DNA of 64,000 bases from Rhodococcus sp. B50 (GTDB taxonomy: Bacteria; Actinomycetota; Actinomycetes; Mycobacteriales; Mycobacteriaceae), in assembly GCF_013602415.1 (NCBI RefSeq), contig NZ_WPAG02000002.1, positions 4,467,480 through 4,531,479 of the forward strand, in the 5' to 3' direction. Made by a program: the position numbers and the translations under genes. Numbering within the stretch: the stretch's first letter is position 1; every line of letters starts with the position of its first letter. The notes beneath the pieces are model-generated. The model was not told the origin of the DNA and did no database searches. It saw only the letters and a list, made by a program, of their open reading frames with translations. Shown here in pieces: positions 1-6,754 of the stretch.

Positions 1-32
1 TAGTCCGCAAAAGTAGACATTCGACGAACGAA

Positions 33-653
33 CTAGGGGAGGGGGTGCACGGGCTCCCTCTGCACCATCGCCAACGCGAGATCTGCGTATCGATGCGCCA
101 ACTCGTCGGGTGTCAGCGGTCCGTCGGCCCGCCACCACGTGCACACCGACTGGCCCATGTTCACGATCGCGCGAACCGCGTCTCTCGGGTACCGCACGGC
201 AAAAGCGCCCTCTTCGACGCCTCGGTCGATCACGTCACGGAACAGCCCTTCCTGTTCGTCCCGTAAGGCGACGATGAGCCGGCGCCCCGCCTCGTCGAGA
301 CTTCGCATCTCGGTTGCCCCCACCAGAGCGTCGAGCTGGCGGGTGGTGTGGAACATGACCCAGGCGCGTACCAGGGTCTGCAGTTGGGCTTCGGGGGTGC
401 CGCCCGCCCGCAGCAACGCACCGCGGGTCATGGAAATCGCGTCGTGCAATGCACGGACCATGATGTCCTGCAGGATCTCCTGCTTGGACGCGAAGTGGTG
501 ATAGATCGAAGCCACGGTGATGTCCGCCCCTCGGGCGATGTCGCGCATGGACGTTCCGTGGTACCCCCGCTCGTTCATGTGGCGCAGCGCGGAGTCGAGG
601 ATCGCCTGCCGACCGTTACCCGCACTCACCGAATCCGACTTTGCTGCGCACAT
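33..653 (-). CDS. TetR-family transcriptional regulator (FadD/MFS locus)
   Basis: A 206-residue TetR repressor. The N-terminal helix-turn-helix lies at about residues 15-60 and contains the ITVASIYHHFASK recognition region; the rest is a ligand-binding domain. The ATG start has a purine-rich GGAAGGG upstream. It is the last gene of the minus-strand MFS-FadD-TetR run, separated from FadD by a long inverted repeat, so it may be partly uncoupled. Its C-terminal half (RYPRDAVRAIVNMG, then LTPDELAHRYADLALAMV) resembles that of the TetR gene at 19413-20021, which also sits beside a FadD paralog. I infer a common ancestor and a similar acyl-CoA-type ligand. The family call is secure; the ligand is unknown. 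Confidence 0.9.
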   Translation of the reverse strand: MCAAKSDSVSAGNGRQAILDSALRHMNERGYHGTSMRDIARGADITVASIYHHFASKQEILQDIMVRALHDAISMTRGALLRAGGTPEAQLQTLVRAWVMFHTTRQLDALVGATEMRSLDEAGRRLIVALRDEQEGLFRDVIDRGVEEGAFAVRYPRDAVRAIVNMGQSVCTWWRADGPLTPDELAHRYADLALAMVQREPVHPLP

Positions 654-689
654 GCTGGATCCGCCCTTCCTGCTGAAACCGGTGTCAGC

Positions 690-765
690 GTAGTCGCCCC
701 CGCGGAGACCACCGGACGGAGTCCGTCTTCCGGAGTTGCCTGTCCGGAGGGGCGGGGGCGACTAC
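690..765. repeat. Long inverted repeat / terminator-like structure after FadD
   Basis: Two perfect 14-base arms, GTAGTCGCCCCCGC (690-703) and GCGGGGGCGACTAC (752-765), flank a 48-base centre that itself contains smaller GC hairpins. The right arm abuts the FadD stop codon. Likely a terminator or mRNA-stabilising hairpin limiting read-through from FadD into the TetR gene. There is no T tract. Confidence 0.6.
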
Positions 766-2307
766 TCATGCCGACGCTGAAGCGAAGTGCTCCTGCAGGG
801 TTCGTTTCACCAACTTGCCGGTTGGGGTCCGCGGCAGATCGTCGGTGAAGACGATCCGACGGGGAATCTTGTACTTGGCGATACGTTGCTGCAGGTAGGC
901 GCTGAGTTCGTCGGCGAGGGTCTCGTCGCCGACGACGCCGGTGCCGGGTTGCACCACCGCGGTGACGACCTCGCCCATCTCGGCGTCCGGCACTCCGATC
1001 ACTCCCGCGTCGAGCACCTTCGGGTGTTCGACGAGAACATTCTCGATTTCTTGTGGATAGATGTTGACTCCACCCGAGATGATGAGAAACGAGCCTCGGT
1101 CGGTCAGGAACAGGTAACCGTCCTCGTCGAGATAACCGACATCTCCCGTAGTCGTCCAGGTGGGGTGATCCGGGTGCTGGGCGTCGCGCGTCTTCTCCGG
1201 GGCGTTGTGGTACTCGAACGGCAGCGTCTCGCGCTCGAAATAGATGGTGCCGATCTCTCCGGTCGGCAGTTCCGTCCCGTTCTCCCCGCAGATGTGAACG
1301 GCACCGAGAACAGGCCGTCCCACCGTTCCGGGCTTGCGCAGCCATTGTTCGGTATCGACGATCGTCAATCCGTTGAGTTCCGTGGAGGAGTAGTACTCCG
1401 AGAGTATCGGGCCCCACCATGCGATCATCTGCCGTTTGACCTCGACCGGGCAGGGCGCTGCAGCGTGCACCGCAACCCGCAGACTCGACACGTCGTAGCG
1501 GCCTCGCACCTGCTCGGGAAGCTTGAGCATGCGTACGAACATGGTGGGCACCCACTGGCTGTAGGTGACCTGATACCGCTCGATGTACTCGAGTGCCTTC
1601 TCGGCGTCGAAGCGATCCATCACGACAACCGTGCCGCCGAGGGCCTGAACCGCCGCGCACGTGCGCAGCGGTGCGGCGTGGTACAGCGGAGCGGGCGACA
1701 GATAGACGGTGTCGGAGTCGACGTTCCACACCTCGGCGTTCATCGCCGTCATCGTGTCACCGGGTTCGTGGACCTGTCGCTCGGGCAGTGCAGGTTTGAT
1801 GCCCTTCGGTCGACCGGTGGTGCCGGACGAGTACAGCATGTCGGTCCCGCGCGGTTGGTCGTCGAGAGGTGCATCGGATTCGCCGGCCGCCGCTACGTCC
1901 AGGTCGGAGAATCCGGCAACTGCGCCTCCGAAGGAGAGTCGGTGCGTCGTGGTCGGGATCAACGGCACCAAGGCGTCGGCGATCTCCGCCAATGCCGCGT
2001 CGACGACGACGGCCCTCGCGCCACAGTCGGTGACGATGTATGCCGCTTCGGCAGGGGTGAGATGCCAATTCACCATGGTGATGTACAAACCTGACCGCAT
2101 GGCAGCCCAATAGATATCGAACACGCGCAGGTTGTTGGTGGACAATACCGCCAGATGGTCTCCGCGCCGCAGTCCCAGCGTCTGCAGGTGGCGGGCGACG
2201 CGAATCGAATTGGAATCGAGTTCGGCGAAGGAGACCGTGTCGCCTGTTCCGGCCATGATCGCGGCCGGCTTGTTCGGTGTGGTGTCCAGATATGCACCGG
2301 GATACAT
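766..2307 (-). CDS. Acyl-CoA synthetase (AMP-forming), FadD-like
   Basis: A 513-residue ANL-superfamily ligase that would activate a carboxylic acid to its acyl-CoA through an acyl-adenylate. The phosphate-binding motif YSSGTTGRPKGI is at residues 159-170. The TGD motif (TTTGDVGYLDEDGYLF) and the C-terminal catalytic lysine in PRTPTGK (about residue 498) are present, and length is normal. The ATG start follows GGAGTAGTC. It lies 24 bases after the MFS gene, so the two are probably co-transcribed: import followed by CoA activation. It is a clear paralog of the ligase at 17848-19416. Both begin MYPG, and their P-loops fall at the same residue numbers. The substrate is not known. Confidence 0.93.
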   Translation of the reverse strand: MYPGAYLDTTPNKPAAIMAGTGDTVSFAELDSNSIRVARHLQTLGLRRGDHLAVLSTNNLRVFDIYWAAMRSGLYITMVNWHLTPAEAAYIVTDCGARAVVVDAALAEIADALVPLIPTTTHRLSFGGAVAGFSDLDVAAAGESDAPLDDQPRGTDMLYSSGTTGRPKGIKPALPERQVHEPGDTMTAMNAEVWNVDSDTVYLSPAPLYHAAPLRTCAAVQALGGTVVVMDRFDAEKALEYIERYQVTYSQWVPTMFVRMLKLPEQVRGRYDVSSLRVAVHAAAPCPVEVKRQMIAWWGPILSEYYSSTELNGLTIVDTEQWLRKPGTVGRPVLGAVHICGENGTELPTGEIGTIYFERETLPFEYHNAPEKTRDAQHPDHPTWTTTGDVGYLDEDGYLFLTDRGSFLIISGGVNIYPQEIENVLVEHPKVLDAGVIGVPDAEMGEVVTAVVQPGTGVVGDETLADELSAYLQQRIAKYKIPRRIVFTDDLPRTPTGKLVKRTLQEHFASASA

Positions 2308-2331
2308 GACTACTCCAAGGGGTCGGGAGGG

Positions 2332-3678
2332 TCAGCGGCGTCGGCGAGCGAGGGCCACCAGACAGATGAGGGCGAACACTGCGAGCGCTACGTTCATCAT
2401 GCCGACCCGCCAGAAGTTCGCCACGTCGCCGTTGATCAGTGCAACCATCGCCATGGGTGCCATGCCACCGAGGATCGCTGCGGCCTGGTAACCGAGTGAC
2501 GCTCCGGAATAGCGGATTTCGGGCGGGAAGAGTTCGGAGAACAACGCGGCCTGCGGACCGGTCTGGAATGACATGACCACGCACGAGACGATCAAGGCGA
2601 CGGCCAGCGGCCAGATGTTCTCCGGCGTGGAGGACCCGATGAGAAGCCACATCGGTACCGCCCACAGTCCCATACCGACGATGCCGATTCCGTAGATGAG
2701 CTTGCGGCCGTACAGATCCGACAGGTACGCGGTCAGGGGAACCATCGGCACGAGCACGCCGGCGGCGATCAGGATGATCGTCAGGACATCGGAGCGCGCG
2801 ATGCCGAGGTCGGTGGTCGCCACCTGCACCGAGCCGGTGATGGTGATGTAGAACATGACGATACCGACGAGATAGGTGCCTCCGGCCATGAGGACCGTGC
2901 CGCTGTTGTGGCGTAGGACCTCGAGGATGGGGGAGCGGCGCTGCGCCGGCGCTTGCGCGAGTTTGGCTTCTACTTGCTGGAACTCGGGGGTTTCCTCGAG
3001 GTAGCGATGGATCACGAATGCGACGACGAGCATGAAGAGGCTGATCCAGAACGGCACCCGCCATCCCCACGAGGTGAATGCTTCGGGAGAGACCGCCCAG
3101 GCCATCACGAGGAAGACGGCATTTCCCACGACCACGCCGATCGGGATGCCGAGCTGGGCGAAGCTGCCGTAGAAGCCGCGTCGGTTTGCGGGAGCGTATT
3201 CGGTGGCCAGTAGAACTGCGCCACCCCACTGGGCTCCGACCGCCAGGCCCTGGCAGATACGCAGGAGTACGAGCATCGCTGGTGCGAGCCAAGCGATCGA
3301 GGTGTTCGGCACGAATCCGATCAGTGTCGTCGCGACACCCATGATCAGAATGGCGGCTACCAGAACGGGCTTGCGACCGTATTTGTCACCGAAGTGGCCC
3401 GAGACGATTCCACCGATCGGACGAGCGATGAATCCGACAGCGACCGTCGCGAACGAGTTGAGTGCTGCGACCACTTCACTGTCGGTGGCGAAGAACGTGG
3501 TGTTGAACACCAATGCCGCGGCAGTGGCGTAGATGAAGAAGTCGTACCACTCGAGGGAGGTCGACACCGCGGCAGCGAAAGCGGCCTTGCGGGCGGGTCG
3601 GCGTGACTGGAGACGCGCAGCGTGCACGGACTCGTCGAGAGGCGCGTCCTTCGCTCGGGAACCCGAATGGGTAGCCAT
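2332..3678 (-). CDS. MFS transporter, metabolite:H+ symporter (MHS) type
   Basis: A 448-residue inner-membrane carrier with twelve predicted hydrophobic segments. The first contains SLEWYDFFIYATAAALVF. The conserved loop motif GDKYGRKPVL follows helix 2, and RICQGLAVGAQWGG is typical of the MHS family, which imports organic acids with protons. I chose the ATG at 3678 because AGGAAGGG lies just upstream. The longer open frame above it reads through the promoter and lacks membrane-protein character. It is the first gene of the MFS-FadD pair. A second MHS carrier with similar features is at 31049-32482. The substrate is probably the acid activated by the adjacent FadD (inference). Confidence 0.92.
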   Translation of the reverse strand: MATHSGSRAKDAPLDESVHAARLQSRRPARKAAFAAAVSTSLEWYDFFIYATAAALVFNTTFFATDSEVVAALNSFATVAVGFIARPIGGIVSGHFGDKYGRKPVLVAAILIMGVATTLIGFVPNTSIAWLAPAMLVLLRICQGLAVGAQWGGAVLLATEYAPANRRGFYGSFAQLGIPIGVVVGNAVFLVMAWAVSPEAFTSWGWRVPFWISLFMLVVAFVIHRYLEETPEFQQVEAKLAQAPAQRRSPILEVLRHNSGTVLMAGGTYLVGIVMFYITITGSVQVATTDLGIARSDVLTIILIAAGVLVPMVPLTAYLSDLYGRKLIYGIGIVGMGLWAVPMWLLIGSSTPENIWPLAVALIVSCVVMSFQTGPQAALFSELFPPEIRYSGASLGYQAAAILGGMAPMAMVALINGDVANFWRVGMMNVALAVFALICLVALARRRR

Positions 3679-3706
3679 GAGGCCCTTCCTGTCGAAGATT
3701 ATTGCC

Positions 3707-3761
3707 AAGCGATCGTTCGGTCGGCGTCCGAGACGATATGTGACCCACAGCACCGCGTCAA
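3707..3761 (-). promoter_or_regulatory. Promoter and operator for MFS-FadD
   Basis: Reading the minus strand, TTGACG (3761-3756) and TATCGT (3738-3733) are 17 bases apart, a good -35/-10 pair. Just downstream is GAACGATCGCTT (3718-3707), matching 10 of 12 positions of the perfect palindrome GAACGATCGTTC at the echA promoter (15782-15793). An operator at this position would block transcription. One of the two FadD-associated TetR proteins is the likely binder. Confidence 0.6.
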
Positions 3762-3890
3762 CTTCGTGCTCGTTCGCTCCGAGTCGCCGCGTCGTCGACG
3801 ACTCTTCTTTTGCTACTGGGAAATAGGCTGCACGATGTCGATATCCTTCCGAAATCGACGAAAAGCGCCGAACCGAACGGTGACGGAAGG

Positions 3891-3904
3891 CGAACATTCG
3901 TTCG
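3891..3904. promoter_or_regulatory. Palindromic operator-like site CGAAC-N4-GTTCG
   Basis: CGAACATTCGTTCG has perfect 5-base arms around a 4-base spacer, the same GAAC-N4-GTTC architecture as at 15782-15793. It sits just before the decayed SDR gene and about 210 bases upstream of the MFS start. It may be a second TetR site of the FadD locus or the former operator of the lost SDR promoter. Confidence 0.45.
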
Positions 3905-3925
3905 TCTGAGGATGGGTTTTCCCCC

Positions 3926-4164
3926 AGGGTCTGCAGCGCCGCCGAGGCGGCCGTCACCGTCCCGCCGGACTCACTGCGTATCGAGTTCGAGGGCAGGATC
4001 AAGGTGACGACGTTCGAGCCGACGGGAAATCACCGGTACGAATTCGGCGAGCTCATCAGCCCGAGGACCTCGCGAACGCCGTGGTCCGCGTCATCGACCG
4101 ACCGTGGGGTATCGGTCTGTCCGACGTCACCGTGCGCGCGAGCGGTGAGGACTACTCGTACTGA
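3926..4164 (+). pseudogene. Remnant of a short-chain dehydrogenase/reductase (SDR) gene
   Basis: The plus strand reads RVCSAAEAAVTVPPDSLRIE, then GRIKVTTFEPTG, in one frame up to about 4060. It then continues in another frame as EDLANAVVRVIDRPWGIG and ends ASGEDYSY-stop at 4162-4164. These are the central and C-terminal parts of a classical SDR. The catalytic YxxxK motif, normally YSASK, reads CSAAE, so both tyrosine and lysine are gone. The Rossmann half is absent, there is one frameshift and there is no plausible start. I therefore call a decayed gene. It lies between the FadD promoter and the P450, hinting at a former SDR-P450 pair. Confidence 0.6.
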
Positions 4165-4277
4165 ACCGGGTGCATGTCCTCGGCCCTCCGTGGCTCCGGA
4201 AGGTCGCTCCCCGCGTTTGAACGCGGTCGTGTGGGGGATTCTCCATAGGTCCTGTCCCCTCGACGCCGGGAGCACCT

Positions 4278-5612
4278 GTGCCTGCAACGACCGCGACCGT
4301 TTCGCCCACCGACGCCGTTCGGCTCCTGGGACAGGTGGCCGTGCCGTTCGTCGCGGTGGGACCGATCGCTCGGCGACGTTGGGCCATGAAGTTGCTCGAG
4401 AAGAACCAATCGGACGCTCGCGTGGTCCGCTTGGTCGCGGATCTGCGTAAGCGGCACGGTGACGGGCCGCTCGTCGTGCCGATCCCCGGACGCACGCTCG
4501 CGCTCGTCCTGACGTCGGACGATGTGGATCGGATCCTGCGCACCGACACGGCGTCGTTCACCGCGGCCAACAAGGAGAAGATGGCTGCGCTCAGCCCGTT
4601 CCAGCCCAACGGTGTGCTCATCTCCCGAGGTGACATCCGCGCCCAGCGGCGTGCCTTCAACGAGTCGGTGCTCGAACCGGAACACGCCCTGCACCGCCTC
4701 GCGAGCGAGTGGGTCCCCGTGATCGAGCAGGAAGCGCAGGGGCTGCTCGATCAGGCGAGGTCGCGCGGTGAACTCGACGCCCCGGATTTCGTGCGGGCCT
4801 GGTGGCGGCTGGTCCGGCGACTCGCGTTCGGCGACGCCGCTCGTGACGACGAGGGCATCACCGACCAGCTGTGGACGCTGCGCTCGAACGGGAACTGGTC
4901 GTTCGCGCATCCCCTTCGGCACCGCCTGCGCGATCGATTCACCCAGAACCTGCACCGCCACGTCACTGCGGCTCCCTCCGAAAGCCTGGCAGGGGTGGTC
5001 CGAGATCTCGCAGCACCGGCGTCCGTGGACCCGATCGGGCAGATGCCGCACTGGCTGTTCGCGTTCGATGCCGCGGGCATGGTCGGCGCCCGCACCCTCG
5101 CCGTACTGTCCACCCACTCCGAGCAGCGCCTGCGCGTCGAGTCCGAACTGACGGGAACCGAAGCCGGGACACCGCAGGTCTACGAGTACCTGCGGGCCTG
5201 CGTGCTGGATACGACCCGGCTGTGGCCGACCACTCCCGTGATCCTCCGGGACTCCGTGGAGGAGACCACGTGGAGCGACGGCGCAGGAGGTACCACGACC
5301 ATCCCTTCGGGGACGGGTTTCGTGATCCTCTCCTCGGCCTTCCATCGCGCCGACGACCTACCGTTCGCCGACACCTTCGAACCCGAGATCTGGCTGGACG
5401 GTCGAGCCGAACGCTATCCGGCGCTCGTGCCGTTCAGTGCCGGCCCGACGGTGTGCCCCGGACGCAGCATCGTCCTCTTCACGGCGAGCACCTTCCTCGC
5501 CTGTCTGCTCCGCTCCGCGGACTTCACCGTGGTGTCGGACGTGAAGCCCGATCCGGCGCGTCCGTTGCCCGCTACATTCGACAATTTCGGCTTGCGTTTC
5601 GCGGTGCGATAA
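4278..5612 (+). CDS. Cytochrome P450 with atypical K-helix and I-helix motifs
   Basis: A 444-residue P450. The heme loop FSAGPTVCPG is at residues 386-395, with Cys393 as the axial thiolate. Length and the PERF-like region are normal. Two hallmark motifs are altered. The K-helix ExxR reads DTTR (311-314), an Asp for Glu. The I-helix oxygen-activation motif, usually AGxDT, reads AGMVGA (266-271), with no acid-alcohol pair. The start is GTG at 4278 behind GGGAG. It follows the SDR remnant and has no ferredoxin or reductase nearby. A small hairpin (ACCCC 5624-5628 with GGGGT 5634-5638) may end the transcript. Substrate unknown; an unusual oxygen or peroxide chemistry is possible. Confidence 0.85.
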   Translation: MPATTATVSPTDAVRLLGQVAVPFVAVGPIARRRWAMKLLEKNQSDARVVRLVADLRKRHGDGPLVVPIPGRTLALVLTSDDVDRILRTDTASFTAANKEKMAALSPFQPNGVLISRGDIRAQRRAFNESVLEPEHALHRLASEWVPVIEQEAQGLLDQARSRGELDAPDFVRAWWRLVRRLAFGDAARDDEGITDQLWTLRSNGNWSFAHPLRHRLRDRFTQNLHRHVTAAPSESLAGVVRDLAAPASVDPIGQMPHWLFAFDAAGMVGARTLAVLSTHSEQRLRVESELTGTEAGTPQVYEYLRACVLDTTRLWPTTPVILRDSVEETTWSDGAGGTTTIPSGTGFVILSSAFHRADDLPFADTFEPEIWLDGRAERYPALVPFSAGPTVCPGRSIVLFTASTFLACLLRSADFTVVSDVKPDPARPLPATFDNFGLRFAVR

Positions 5613-5827
5613 CCACCTCGCATACCCCATATCGGGGTGACCTACGGGCAGCCTGTGACATGACGTCGCTCACTGTTTGCCGCGGTTCCACCCCGAACAG
5701 GTGAGAGCGATGTTGTCCCTGTGACTCGAGTGGGGCGAAACGGGCAGTTTTTGTCCGGTACCGGTCGGTTTTCTGTCAACTCGACACGCTGGCATCGTCA
5801 AACATCGAAGTACTCTGTGATGGAATC

Positions 5828-5844
5828 GTGACCCTATCGTTACC
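5828..5844 (+). promoter_or_regulatory. Direct repeat GTGACC-N5-GTTACC, MtrA-like site
   Basis: GTGACC (5828-5833) and GTTACC (5839-5844) are 11 bases apart, one helical turn, about 26 bases before the chosen start of the M23 peptidase gene. Tandem GTNAC repeats upstream of cell-wall hydrolase genes resemble binding sites of the actinobacterial regulator MtrA. The MtrA assignment is from memory of family motifs and is inference. Confidence 0.4.
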
Positions 5845-5869
5845 GAGGGCCTGTCCCAGAGGAACTGTT

Positions 5870-6670
5870 GTGAGCCGAAATCCTGAATCCACTCCCATCC
5901 GAGCAACCACCGACATCCGTCGCCGTGCAGCACGTACCGGCAGGTGGATGGCCGTCGCGGTCCTTGCGAGCGCAGTGACGGTCGGTGGCACGACGGTCGC
6001 GAACGCCGCGGGCGACCAGATCCGCGCCGAGTCCGGTGCGGCATGGACCGGTGCCGGCGAGAACCTGTCCACGGCACCCCAGGTGCTGAAGGTTGCCGAT
6101 GTCGATGCGTCGCACTACACCGAAAAGCTGAACCGCGCCGCCGAGCGGGAAGCGCAGCGCGTCGCCGAGGCGATCGCTGCCCAGGAAGCGGCACAGCGGG
6201 CCGACGCCGAGCGGATCGCCCGCGAAGCCGCCGAACAGGCAGCTCGCGAAGAAGCCGCTCGTCGTCCTGCCCTCGCATTCCCGGCCGCCGGCACTCTCAC
6301 CTCGGGCTACGGCCCGCGCTGGGGCACCAACCACAACGGCATCGACGTCGCCAACGCGATCGGCACCCCCATCGTCTCGGTCACCGACGGTGTCGTGATC
6401 GAGTCCGGTCCGGCCTCGGGCTTCGGCCTGTGGGTGCGCATCGCCCAGGACGACGGCACGACCGGCGTGTACGGCCACATCGACCAGTCCCTCGTGTCGG
6501 TCGGCCAGCACGTCCGCGCCGGCCAGCAGATCGCCACGATGGGCAACCGCGGCCAGTCCACCGGCCCGCACCTGCACTACGAGGTGTGGCAGCCGGGTGG
6601 CGCCAAGATCGATCCGATCCCGTGGTTCCACGCGCGCGGCGTTCCCGTGCCCAGCTCTCACCTGGGCTGA
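5870..6670 (+). CDS. Secreted M23-family peptidase (LytM-type cell-wall hydrolase)
   Basis: Predicted zinc endopeptidase acting on peptidoglycan cross-links outside the cell. From the GTG at 5870 (AGAGGA upstream) it has 266 residues. It has a basic N-terminus, a hydrophobic signal segment (WMAVAVLASAVTVGG) ending near ANAA, and a long Ala/Glu/Arg-rich coiled coil. A C-terminal LytM domain follows, with HNGID and HLHYE supplying the zinc ligands and GYGPRWG at its start. A GTG at 5828 would give 14 more residues, but that stretch overlaps the putative MtrA repeat and has no ribosome-binding site. It is convergent with the M13 peptidase gene across a strong hairpin. Confidence 0.92.
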   Translation: MSRNPESTPIRATTDIRRRAARTGRWMAVAVLASAVTVGGTTVANAAGDQIRAESGAAWTGAGENLSTAPQVLKVADVDASHYTEKLNRAAEREAQRVAEAIAAQEAAQRADAERIAREAAEQAAREEAARRPALAFPAAGTLTSGYGPRWGTNHNGIDVANAIGTPIVSVTDGVVIESGPASGFGLWVRIAQDDGTTGVYGHIDQSLVSVGQHVRAGQQIATMGNRGQSTGPHLHYEVWQPGGAKIDPIPWFHARGVPVPSSHLG

Positions 6671-6709
6671 TCCGGTGCACGACGGCCTGTGAACGAAGCC
6701 TGAAACGAG

Positions 6710-6742
6710 CACTGCCCCGACGTATTCCGCGTCGGGGCAGTG
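6710..6742. terminator. Bidirectional terminator hairpin
   Basis: A perfect 13-bp stem, CACTGCCCCGACG (6710-6722) with CGTCGGGGCAGTG (6730-6742), and a 7-base loop, between the convergent M23 and M13 peptidase genes. There is no clear T tract, as is common in high-GC actinobacteria. Confidence 0.85.
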
Positions 6743-6754
6743 TCGTTCGTGGAG

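Noticed and set aside
5613..5870. Possible ydaO-type (cyclic di-AMP) riboswitch before the M23 peptidase
   Set aside because: Such switches precede many actinobacterial wall hydrolases, but the conserved blocks were not found here; only GTGACC/GTTACC repeats are convincing.
6471..6482. TGTACGGCCA inside the M23 coding sequence, resembling the shared operator motif
   Set aside because: It lies in coding DNA, lacks the flanking A-rich bases of the four intergenic copies and is explained by the codons for VYGH.
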